26,262 nt of DNA, taken from contig CALDGN010000263.1 of assembly GCA_937942965.1 (NCBI GenBank), positions 1 to 26,262 on the forward strand. Direction: 5' to 3'. Below the pieces are notes generated by a model that made no database searches, was not told the DNA's origin, and saw only the letters and a program-made list of their open reading frames with translations. Within the stretch, counting starts at the first letter, position 1. Every line of letters begins with the position of its first letter. Position numbers and translations under genes: made by a program. Source of the DNA: an uncultured Acidimicrobiales bacterium. Lineage in GTDB: Bacteria > Actinomycetota > Acidimicrobiia > Acidimicrobiales > UBA10347. Positions 13,862-20,734 of this stretch are shown piece by piece.

Positions 13862-15220
13862 GTGCAACGGCGAATCTTTGGACTTGAGAACGAATACGGC
13901 GTCACCTGCACCCAGCGCGGCCATCGCCGCCTGAGCCCCGACGAAGTCGCCCGCTACCTGTTCCGTCGGGTTGTCTCCTGGGGCCGCAGCTCCAACGTCT
14001 TCTTGGCAAATGGCGCACGTCTGTATCTCGACGTCGGCTCGCACCCCGAGTACGCGACGCCCGAGTGCGACAGCATCCATGAACTCGTCGCACACGACAA
14101 GGCAGGCGAGCGCATCCTCGAAGGCCTGCTGACCTCAGCGGAAGAACGCCTTCGCGAAGAAGGCATCGCGGGTGATATCTACCTGTTCAAGAACAACACG
14201 GACAGTGCTGGCAATAGCTACGGCTGTCACGAGAACTACATGACGTCGCGCAAGGACGACCTGCGTGACTACGCCGAGGTGCTCATTCCGTTCCTCGTCA
14301 GCCGTCAGATCTATGCCGGCGCAGGCAAGGTCCTGCAGACCGCTCGTGGCGCCATGTACTGCGTCAGCCAGCGCGCCGAACACATCTGGGAAGGCGTGTC
14401 GAGCGCCACCACACGGTCGCGTCCGATCATCAACACGCGTGACGAGCCTCACGCCGATGCTGAGAAGTATCGACGTCTCCATGTGATCGTCGGCGACTCG
14501 AACATGAGCGAGTACACGACGTTCCTCAAGCTCGGCGCGGCGTCACTGCTGCTGCGCATGCTCGAAGATCCCGGCGTTGTGCTGCGCGACATGACGCTCG
14601 ACAACCCGATCCGTGCGATCCGCGAGATCAGCCACGACATGACCTGCAAGCGTCCGGTTCGGCTCGCGAACGGGCGCGAAGCCTCGGCGCTGCAGATCCA
14701 GACCGAGTACTTCGAGCGGGCCCTGCGATACTCCGAGCACCACGAACTCAACGAGGTCGAGGCCAAGGCGCTCAAGATGTGGGAGCACGTGCTCACTCGC
14801 ATCGAAGACGACCCGCTGACCCTCGACACCGAAGTCGACTGGGTGATCAAGTACCACCTCATCGAGAAGTACCGCGAGCGTCACGACCTGACGCTTTCTG
14901 ATGCCAAGGTCGCTCTGGTCGACCTGCAGTACCACGACATCAATCGTGATCGCGGCCTCTTCTACCGCATGCAAAAGGCTGGTCTGGTGCAGCGCATCGT
15001 GACCGATGCAGAGATCGCCGCGGCCGTTGAGACGCCTCCACAGACGACTCGGGCTCGCCTCCGCGGCGAGTTCATCAAGCGAGCCAAGGAACGCCGTCGT
15101 GACTATACGGTCGACTGGGTGCACCTGAAGCTCAACGATCAGGCCCAGCGCACGGTGCTTTGCAAGGATCCCTTCAAGGCCTACGACGAGCGGGTCGAGA
15201 AGCTCATCGAAAGCCTGTAG
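13862..15220 (+). CDS. pafA: Pup ligase PafA
   Basis: PafA joins the gamma-carboxylate of the C-terminal Glu of Pup to substrate lysines using ATP. The 452-residue protein has the same length as mycobacterial PafA and aligns with it from the first residue (MQRRIFGLENEYGVTC). The catalytic base Asp57 is in LYLDVGSHPEYATPE. Further blocks are LFKNNTDSAGNSYGCHENYM, SSATTRSRPIINTRDEPHAD, HVIVGDSNMSEYTT and the C-terminal VDWVHLKLNDQAQRTVLCKD. GTG at 13862 is the only sensible start. No Shine-Dalgarno site is obvious, so translation may be coupled to prcA. Confidence 0.97.
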   Translation: MQRRIFGLENEYGVTCTQRGHRRLSPDEVARYLFRRVVSWGRSSNVFLANGARLYLDVGSHPEYATPECDSIHELVAHDKAGERILEGLLTSAEERLREEGIAGDIYLFKNNTDSAGNSYGCHENYMTSRKDDLRDYAEVLIPFLVSRQIYAGAGKVLQTARGAMYCVSQRAEHIWEGVSSATTRSRPIINTRDEPHADAEKYRRLHVIVGDSNMSEYTTFLKLGAASLLLRMLEDPGVVLRDMTLDNPIRAIREISHDMTCKRPVRLANGREASALQIQTEYFERALRYSEHHELNEVEAKALKMWEHVLTRIEDDPLTLDTEVDWVIKYHLIEKYRERHDLTLSDAKVALVDLQYHDINRDRGLFYRMQKAGLVQRIVTDAEIAAAVETPPQTTRARLRGEFIKRAKERRRDYTVDWVHLKLNDQAQRTVLCKDPFKAYDERVEKLIESL

Positions 15221-15234
15221 GCCCAGCTACTTCC

Positions 15235-16164
15235 ATGGCCACGATCGACAAACTCGAGCGACAGATGTCGCTGCTCGCGGCCTTGCTGCACACCGAGGTC
15301 GCGCTGACAGCCACCGAGCTGCACCGCCGCGTCGAGGGCTATCCCGAAGACAAGGTCGCGTTCCGTCGCGCCTTCGAGCGGGACAAGGACGACCTGCGTC
15401 GTCTCGGCATCCCTATCTCGATCGAGTCCCGCGAGACCGTCGACGGTCCAATCGACGGCTACGTGATCCGTGAGACCGACTACTACCTGCACGACCTTGG
15501 GCTCGACGCGGACGAGACCGTGGCACTCGCCATGGCGTTGCGACTGATCCGACTCGAAGGCGCCGAGGCTGACGACGCGATTTGGAAGCTGGGTGGTGCC
15601 GCCTTTGATGACACGGCGCCCGCCGAGATCGGCGCCATCGCCATGGGCCCCGCCGTGACGCAGCTCCACCAGGCCATCCAACGGTCCCTGTCGGTCCAGT
15701 TCGGCTACCGGGGCGAAGATCGCATCGTCGAGCCATGGCGACTCGCGTTTCGGCGCGGCCACTGGTATCTGAGCGGCCACGACGTCGCCCGAGACGACGC
15801 TCGCAGTTTTCGTCTCGATCGGATCGACGGTTCGATCACGCTCGATCTTGATCGTCCGGCAACGGCCTCGAGGCCACCGATCTCGGCCGAGCGACAACCG
15901 TGGGAGTTCGGCTCCGACGACGACGAGACGATTCGAGCGCGAGTTGCCATCGATGCGTCCCATGCCGATTGGGCCCGACACCAGCTCGGCGCCGACGCCG
16001 TCGTCGCAACGGGCGACGATGGCTCGATCGAAATCGAACTCGATGTCGTCAACATCGTCGGCTTCCGCAACCTGGTGCTGGGCATGCTCGACGCGGCCGA
16101 AGTCCTGTCGCCTCCCGAACTGCGAGCTGACATCGTCACTTGGCTTCAGGACCAAGTCGCATGA
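15235..16164 (+). CDS. pafB: WYL-domain transcriptional regulator PafB
   Basis: PafB and PafC act together as a DNA-damage-responsive activator in mycobacteria. The 309-residue protein starts with a winged-helix segment (ATIDKLERQMSLLAALLH) and has the conserved KDDLRRLGIPISIE linker. The WYL domain is around SVQFGYRGEDRIVEPWRL and GHWYLSGHDVARDD, ending in SFRLDRIDGSI; this core binds nucleic acid in the family. A C-terminal WCX-type domain ends near VTWLQDQVA. ATG at 15235 is chosen; the frame is open back into pafA but that part is antisense-free overlap with no family content. The stop overlaps pafC by ATGA, consistent with a 1:1 complex. Confidence 0.93.
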   Translation: MATIDKLERQMSLLAALLHTEVALTATELHRRVEGYPEDKVAFRRAFERDKDDLRRLGIPISIESRETVDGPIDGYVIRETDYYLHDLGLDADETVALAMALRLIRLEGAEADDAIWKLGGAAFDDTAPAEIGAIAMGPAVTQLHQAIQRSLSVQFGYRGEDRIVEPWRLAFRRGHWYLSGHDVARDDARSFRLDRIDGSITLDLDRPATASRPPISAERQPWEFGSDDDETIRARVAIDASHADWARHQLGADAVVATGDDGSIEIELDVVNIVGFRNLVLGMLDAAEVLSPPELRADIVTWLQDQVA

Positions 16165-17111
16165 GTCGACTGACTGCGACTGACCGACTTCGTCGCCTGC
16201 TGGCCGTGATCCCGTGGGTCAGCGGCAGGGGAGAAGTGCCGCTCGACGAGATCGTCGAACGATTCGACTATCCAATCGACCGGCTGCGGCGAGACCTCAC
16301 CGAGGTCGTGCAGTTCGTCGGCGTGTACCCGCACACACCCGACATGTTGATCGAGGTCTATCTCGACGAAGAGAACGAGCGGGTTCGCTTCGAACTCGCC
16401 GACTACTTCACCTCGCCACTGCGACTGTCCCCAGAAGAAGCCCTGAGTCTCGTCTCTGCGGGCCTTGGTCTGCTCGGCTCGTCCGTGGGCCAGAACAGCG
16501 CTCTGGAGCGGGCACTGAACAAGGTTGCTGACCGTTTTGACGTGGAACTGGGCGACGACATCGAAGTCAGTCTCGGTGGCGCCTCGGCAGTCACGGTCGA
16601 ACAGGCGATGACGGCAGCTCGTGAACACCGCTGCATCGAGATCGAGTACCACAGCTTGCATCGCAGCACGGGTACGCGACGTGTCGTCGAGCCACACAAT
16701 GTGTTCAGCCAGAACGGCGAGTGGTATCTGCGGGGCTACTGCCGGTTGGCCGAGGCAGACCGCACGTTCCGACTGGATCGAGTCTTGGCGCTCGAGGAAA
16801 CCGGGGAAACCTTCGAAGGCGATGCCCAAGGCACAACGGCAGTTTTTGCGCCCGATGATGACGACCTGCGCGTGACGCTTGAGTTGTCACCCGATGCGGC
16901 CTGGGTCGCCGAGGCGTTCCCGGTCGAGTCGGTTAAGGAAACCAAACGGGCAATCACCGTCACTCTTGCGGTCAGCAGCACGGTGTGGCTCGAACGGCTC
17001 CTGCTGCAGCTGGGCCCGAGCGCTCGGCTCAAGGACTCGACGCCGGTGCTGCCGGATTCGCTGCGAAGCGATGCTGCGGCACGAGTGCTCGCCCGCTATC
17101 AGTCCAGCTGA
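16161..17111 (+). CDS. pafC: WYL-domain transcriptional regulator PafC
   Basis: The 316-residue partner of PafB, with the same plan. The helix-turn-helix region is TATDRLRRLLAVIPWVSGRG with LDEIVERFDYPIDRLRRDL. The WYL domain is around IEIEYHSLHRSTGTRRVVEP, NGEWYLRGYCRLAEADRTF and RLDRVLAL. The C-terminal WCX region ends ARVLARYQSS. Translation is coupled to pafB (ATGA, 16161-16164). A strong dyad lies a few bases after the stop and may end this transcript or act as operator for the next gene. Confidence 0.93.
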   Translation: MSRLTATDRLRRLLAVIPWVSGRGEVPLDEIVERFDYPIDRLRRDLTEVVQFVGVYPHTPDMLIEVYLDEENERVRFELADYFTSPLRLSPEEALSLVSAGLGLLGSSVGQNSALERALNKVADRFDVELGDDIEVSLGGASAVTVEQAMTAAREHRCIEIEYHSLHRSTGTRRVVEPHNVFSQNGEWYLRGYCRLAEADRTFRLDRVLALEETGETFEGDAQGTTAVFAPDDDDLRVTLELSPDAAWVAEAFPVESVKETKRAITVTLAVSSTVWLERLLLQLGPSARLKDSTPVLPDSLRSDAAARVLARYQSS

Positions 17112-17115
17112 ACCG

Positions 17116-17161
17116 GCTGCGCCATTTGGCCTAGGCGACCACCAAGCGGCCTAGGCGCAGC
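17116..17161. repeat. Nested dyads between pafC and lepB
   Basis: GGCCTAGGCG occurs twice (17128-17137 and 17148-17157), each containing the palindrome GCCTAGGC, with centres exactly 20 bp apart. Outer arms GCTGCGCC (17116-17123) and GGCGCAGC (17154-17161) are also complementary. Alternative folds compete: palindrome 1 with palindrome 2 (eight-base stem, 12-base loop), or the outer arms. It could be the pafABC terminator, an operator for lepB, or both. Confidence 0.55.
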
Positions 17162-17205
17162 ACCACTGCCGCCGGAGGCGCGGGAGAAGCGGCTCCCAAG
17201 CGGGG

Positions 17206-17211
17206 TAGCCT
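17206..17211 (+). promoter_or_regulatory. Candidate -10 box (TAGCCT), leaderless start of lepB
   Basis: TAGCCT ends seven bases before the GTG at 17219, with no Shine-Dalgarno site between. Spacing is identical to the box before prcB. Confidence 0.45.
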
Positions 17212-17218
17212 TGCCGCC

Positions 17219-18241
17219 GTGTCTTCGAGCGGCCAGCTGCCTGGCGATCCTGGCGGCTCCGGCCCCGACTCTCCGAACCATGCTGGCCAAAACCATGCTG
17301 GCGATGCCGCATGGATCGATCGGATGTTGGACCGCAGCCCCGCTGACCCGACCCGCCCGCCGATCGTTCCGGAACCGGAACTCGAGCCCACCGGGCAGCT
17401 GCCAGCCGCGGTGCCCCAGCAACGCCCGATCACCGACGAGCTCGCGCAAATCGACTGGACCCAAGGCCCAGACGTCGCTCCCGCGAGTGAGCCGATCGCT
17501 GCCCAGCCGCGCTTCGGTGTCGCCAGCGGTGAGCTGACCCCAGAGTCGGTCGGGCGCTCCGCATGGGACGACGACCTGCGCAGCATTGGTCGCGAAGAAC
17601 CCGAGGGCTGGGACAGCCTGTCTTGGCAGGACATTGACGGCGACCAGCATGCCGGGGCAGCCGAGCTTCCCGAGCCGAGCCCATTCGTTGGGGTCGTGCG
17701 CGAATGGGGACCGGTTCTGATCGCTGCGGTCGTGATTGCGCTCTTCACCCGGCTCGTGCTGGTGCAGGCGTACCACATCCCCTCGTTGTCGATGGCGCCG
17801 ACCCTCGACGAGGGCGATCGCGTGATCGTGAACCGGCTCAGCTACAACTTCGGCGAAATCGAACGCGGTCAAGTGATCGTGTTCAACAAGCCACCGAATC
17901 AGCCGAGCGATGCGAACGATCTCATCAAGCGAGTAATTGGGCTTCCCGGCGAGACGATCGAGTTCCGAGATGGCCAGGTCTACGTCGATGATCTTCTGGT
18001 GCAGGAGCCGTACCTCGCCCAGCAGAACAGCACCCGCACTCGTTCGCTGAGCATTCCGGGGTGCGCCCAAGAGACTCCTTCACCAGAGCTCTGCACGATC
18101 CCCGAGGGCTACGTGTTCGTGATGGGGGACAACCGCGTCAACTCACAGGACTCACGCGTGTTCGGTCCGGTGTCGGCCGACACGGTCGTTGGACGGGCGT
18201 TCGTTCGCGTGTGGCCACTCGACAACCTCAGTCAGCTCTAA
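17219..18241 (+). CDS. lepB: Type I signal peptidase (LepB)
   Basis: A 340-residue signal peptidase I that cleaves Sec and Tat signal peptides at the outer face of the membrane. The first 160 residues are a cytoplasmic, Pro/Gln/Asp-rich, probably disordered extension, longer than in most homologues. One membrane segment follows (WGPVLIAAVVIALFTRLVLV, 163-182). Catalytic Ser191 is in HIPSLSMAPTL, and the general-base Lys237 is in DLIKRVIGLPGE. GYVFVMGDNRVNSQDSR is the third conserved box. GTG at 17219 follows a -10 box at leaderless spacing. The neighbouring tatBC genes export proteins that this enzyme would process, although it serves Sec substrates as well. Confidence 0.93.
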   Translation: MSSSGQLPGDPGGSGPDSPNHAGQNHAGDAAWIDRMLDRSPADPTRPPIVPEPELEPTGQLPAAVPQQRPITDELAQIDWTQGPDVAPASEPIAAQPRFGVASGELTPESVGRSAWDDDLRSIGREEPEGWDSLSWQDIDGDQHAGAAELPEPSPFVGVVREWGPVLIAAVVIALFTRLVLVQAYHIPSLSMAPTLDEGDRVIVNRLSYNFGEIERGQVIVFNKPPNQPSDANDLIKRVIGLPGETIEFRDGQVYVDDLLVQEPYLAQQNSTRTRSLSIPGCAQETPSPELCTIPEGYVFVMGDNRVNSQDSRVFGPVSADTVVGRAFVRVWPLDNLSQL

Positions 18242-18254
18242 CGACTCGGAGCGG

Positions 18255-18280
18255 AGCCTGAGCGGTTGCAGCGTCAGGCT
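18255..18280. terminator. Bidirectional hairpin between convergent lepB and GDPD genes
   Basis: AGCCTGA (18255-18261) and TCAGGCT (18274-18280) form a perfect seven-base stem with a 12-base loop. It sits in the 44-base gap between two convergent stop codons, the position expected for a shared terminator. No U-tract on either side. Confidence 0.55.
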
Positions 18281-18285
18281 GCTCG

Positions 18286-19020
18286 CTAGAAGCCGTAGAC
18301 CTTGGCCCGGGCCGCAAGCATGCGGTCGACGTGGTTGCTGAAGATCGCGTCGCAACCCATGTCCAGCAGCTCTTCGGAGACGCGCTGCAGATGGGCATCC
18401 CACCCGAAGCAGTAGATGTCGAAGCGGTGGTACAGCGTCGTGAGTCCACCGCTCCAGTCAGGGGCTCGGAAATTCACGGCATCGATGCCGGCTTCGAATA
18501 GCTGGGCGGCGTGCCGTTCGGGACCACCCTCGACACGCTCAAGTCGGGTGGAGTGGACAAGCCGGACATCGGACCAGCGGCTGCGCCACCTCGACACGAG
18601 CTCGAAGCTCGGGTGACAGAGCCACGTGCGTTGCACGAGGTCCTCGCCGTACTGCTCGGAGAGGTTCCGTAGGGCCTCGACGGTCGGGTCGATGGCGTCG
18701 GGGTGCTTGATGTCGAGCGACAACGTGACGTCGGGACCAACGGCGGCGAAGAGGTCTGCCAACGTCGGGACATGGTCGGGGAGGTCGGCCGCGTTGCTCT
18801 TCGTGATCAGCTGGCGACGCACGAGACCGCCGACGTTGTCGTCGTGCGCGAGCACCGCGATGCCGTCGCCGGTGGCCCAAACATCGGACTCAAGCGCGCT
18901 GGTGCCGAGTTCACATGCACGCGTGAAGCTCTCGATGGTATTGTCGGGCGCCTCGGCGGAGGCTCCACGATGAGCGAACAGAAGCGGTTCGGTGCGTTGC
19001 GCTGCAATCCGTGGACTCAC
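18286..19020 (-). CDS. Glycerophosphodiester phosphodiesterase
   Basis: A 244-residue TIM-barrel phosphodiesterase that splits glycerophosphodiesters into glycerol-3-phosphate and an alcohol. The first motif is FAHRGASAEAPDNTIESF (15-32) with His17, Arg18 and Glu30. The metal ligands follow in LESDVWAT (Glu44, Asp46), then VLAHDDNVGG with His59 as the second catalytic histidine. LSLDIKHPDA and CFGWDAHLQRV are later family blocks, and the end NHVDRMLAAR fits the last helix. GTG at 19020 is chosen because it lies eleven residues before the first conserved strand; the frame is open to 19260 but that part is antisense to another gene. No signal peptide, so it is cytoplasmic. It is the only minus-strand gene in the right two-thirds of the window. 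Confidence 0.88.
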   Translation of the reverse strand: MSPRIAAQRTEPLLFAHRGASAEAPDNTIESFTRACELGTSALESDVWATGDGIAVLAHDDNVGGLVRRQLITKSNAADLPDHVPTLADLFAAVGPDVTLSLDIKHPDAIDPTVEALRNLSEQYGEDLVQRTWLCHPSFELVSRWRSRWSDVRLVHSTRLERVEGGPERHAAQLFEAGIDAVNFRAPDWSGGLTTLYHRFDIYCFGWDAHLQRVSEELLDMGCDAIFSNHVDRMLAARAKVYGF

Positions 19021-19125
19021 GGCCCCATCGTGGCGTACCCCCGTCAAGAAACCAACGAAAAACCCCTGCGTTTCGCTCAACAGGAGCGTGCCCAGGCCGA
19101 CTGAATCGGGGAAGGAGGCCAGCTC

Positions 19126-19458
19126 ATGGCTCGAGTACGTGCAACGTGCAACCAGTGTGGAGATACGGAACTGTCGATTGACGACGTATCGGTCCGCATC
19201 TGTCGAGAGGACCATGACGGTGTCTACCTGTTCGTGTGCCCCGAGTGCGGTCTCTCCCACGAGAAGGACGCCAGCCGTCGCACCCTCGACCTATTGGTCG
19301 CCTCTGGTGCCGAAGTCGTGTTCTGGTCCGTGCCCGTCGAGGCACTCGTCACGACCGGTCTTGGACCCTTGACGCACGACCACCTGCTGGACTTCCACGA
19401 GAAACTCCAAGACGACGCGCTGCTCGAGTCGGCGCTCGGCGAACTCGTCGACGACTAA
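19126..19458 (+). CDS. Zinc-ribbon protein of unknown function (110 aa)
   Basis: Two CxxC pairs, CNQC (8-11) and CPEC (38-41), with a GD or G after each, make a classic zinc ribbon; Cys26 is an extra cysteine. The rest is helical (ASRRTLDLLVASGAEVV) with an acidic C-terminal helical stretch (LLDFHEKLQDDALLESALGE). A strong AAGGAGG at 19112-19118 is seven bases from ATG, one of the best ribosome sites in the window and in contrast to the leaderless-type starts. It lies between the divergent GDPD gene and tatB. The ribbon may bind nucleic acid or a protein partner; no named family is recognised. Confidence 0.8.
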   Translation: MARVRATCNQCGDTELSIDDVSVRICREDHDGVYLFVCPECGLSHEKDASRRTLDLLVASGAEVVFWSVPVEALVTTGLGPLTHDHLLDFHEKLQDDALLESALGELVDD

Positions 19459-19465
19459 TCCACTC

Positions 19466-19479
19466 GCCCTCACGAGGGC
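19466..19479 (+). terminator. Hairpin after the zinc-ribbon gene
   Basis: GCCCT and AGGGC around a CACG tetraloop, eight bases after the stop. It is followed by no U-tract. It separates this gene from tatB. Confidence 0.4.
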
Positions 19480-19526
19480 ACTGGCATCGTCTGGCAATGC
19501 GACACGTCGGAGCTGTGCCACATCGG

Positions 19527-19532
19527 TAAGCT
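19527..19532 (+). promoter_or_regulatory. Candidate -10 box (TAAGCT), near-leaderless start of tatB
   Basis: TAAGCT fits TANNNT and ends six bases before ATG at 19539. There is no Shine-Dalgarno site in between. Confidence 0.4.
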
Positions 19533-19538
19533 CGTCCC

Positions 19539-19964
19539 ATGCTGAACATCGGCGGCGGTGAGCTGCTGATCATCCTGCTTGTCGCACTCATCTTTCTCGG
19601 GCCTCAACGACTTCCCGAGGTAGCGCGACAGGTCGGCCAGACCGTGAACACCTTGCGGGGTCTCGCTCGTGGCTTCCAGGCCGAGCTCGAGGCAGCCGCT
19701 CGCCCCGACGCGCTCAAGGCAAACCAGAATCCTGATCCTGATCGTGATCTTCGCGAATGGGCGGGCGACCCCGATGACCCCGATGACGTTTCTGACGAGC
19801 CCGAGTTCTCGTCGGACCCATTCGACCTTGCTGCCAAAGCCCGCAAGGTTCGCCACGACGGACCCGTAACACCGGTGAGCGATGGCGGGCCGCTCGACCT
19901 CAGCGACGAAGCGGTTTCTGACGCCGATGCAGCCCCGGCTGGAACGACGGACGAGGAAGAGTGA
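19539..19964 (+). CDS. tatB: Twin-arginine translocase subunit TatB (TatA/B family)
   Basis: A 141-residue Tat component with one N-terminal membrane helix (LLIILLVALIFLG) and an amphipathic helix (PEVARQVGQTVNTLRGLARG). The start MLNIGGGELL and the hinge LGPQRLPE match TatB, which has a Glu in the membrane entry and GPxRLP; TatA usually has FG and KLP. It probably forms the substrate-receptor complex with TatC. The C-terminal half is acidic and disordered (DPDDPDDVSDEPEFSSDPFD, ending DEEE). The GTGA overlap with tatC fits a fixed partnership. No separate tatA is in the window; a minimal system in which this protein does both jobs cannot be excluded. Confidence 0.85.
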   Translation: MLNIGGGELLIILLVALIFLGPQRLPEVARQVGQTVNTLRGLARGFQAELEAAARPDALKANQNPDPDRDLREWAGDPDDPDDVSDEPEFSSDPFDLAAKARKVRHDGPVTPVSDGGPLDLSDEAVSDADAAPAGTTDEEE

Positions 19965-20734
19965 CGACCGAAACCCCGGCCGAGGGCCAAATGAGCCTGA
20001 TGGAGCACCTGACGGAGCTCCGAGTCCGCATCATCCGTTCCGTGGCCGCGATCTTCCTGGGCGCCATCGTCGCCTGGATCTTCTACGACCAAATCTTCGA
20101 CATCTTGATCGAGCCGCATTGCCAGATCAACGGTGACCAAGGCATCGGCGAAGAGTGCGGCTTGCTGGCCATCAGCCCGCTCGAAGGCTTCTCGGTACGA
20201 CTCACCGTGGTGGGTTACGGCGGCTTGGCCCTCGCGATGCCGTTCGTACTGTGGCAGGTCTGGCAGTTCATCGCACCAGGCCTGTACCCGCACGAGAAGC
20301 GCTACGGCCTGGTCTTCGTCACCCTCTCGGCCCTCTTGTTCGCCTCGGGCGCATGGCTGGCGTACTGGAGCCTTCCTCGGGCACTCGAGTTCCTGGCGAA
20401 CATCGGTGGCGACGACCTCACGAACATCTACCGACCCAAGGAATACATCGGGTTCGTCACCAAGATGATGATTGGCTTCGGCCTCGGTTTCTTGTTCCCG
20501 ATTCTGCTGATCTTCTTGCAGCTCCTCGGCGTCGTCGACAACGCAATGCTGCGTTCTGGTCGCCGCTTTGCGATCGTCGGCATCGTGGCGCTGGTCGCCG
20601 TGCTGACGCCAAGCGGAGACCCCGGCACGCTCATGGCGCTCTCGGTGCCCATGTACCTGTTCTACGAGATCGCCATCTTGTTCGGCTGGTGGCGAGCACG
20701 TCGCCAAGCGAAGGCAGGCGTCACCGCCACGTGA
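19961..20734 (+). CDS. tatC: Twin-arginine translocase subunit TatC
   Basis: A 257-residue polytopic membrane protein, the signal-peptide receptor of the Tat pathway. The N-terminal signature SLMEHLTELRVRIIRS (12-27) has the Glu and Arg residues that recognise twin-arginine peptides. Six hydrophobic segments are visible, including AAIFLGAIVAWIFY, GLALAMPFVLWQVWQFIAPG and LVFVTLSALLFASGAWLAYW. The LYPHEKRYG and LTPSGDPGT loops are typical. GTG at 19961 overlaps the tatB stop, and the TatC stop overlaps the helicase start (GTGA, 20731-20734), so tatB, tatC and helY look like one transcript, as in mycobacteria. Confidence 0.96.
   Translation: MTTETPAEGQMSLMEHLTELRVRIIRSVAAIFLGAIVAWIFYDQIFDILIEPHCQINGDQGIGEECGLLAISPLEGFSVRLTVVGYGGLALAMPFVLWQVWQFIAPGLYPHEKRYGLVFVTLSALLFASGAWLAYWSLPRALEFLANIGGDDLTNIYRPKEYIGFVTKMMIGFGLGFLFPILLIFLQLLGVVDNAMLRSGRRFAIVGIVALVAVLTPSGDPGTLMALSVPMYLFYEIAILFGWWRARRQAKAGVTAT

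Noticed and set aside
10570..15220. Dop and PafA as recent duplicates within the locus
   Set aside because: They share the ligase fold, but each matches its own established family in length and motifs; the duplication is ancient.
20155..20730. In-frame extension of the helicase upstream of 20731
   Set aside because: It overlaps tatC entirely in another frame and lacks conserved content; the GTG at 20731 directly precedes the helicase domain and couples to the TatC stop.
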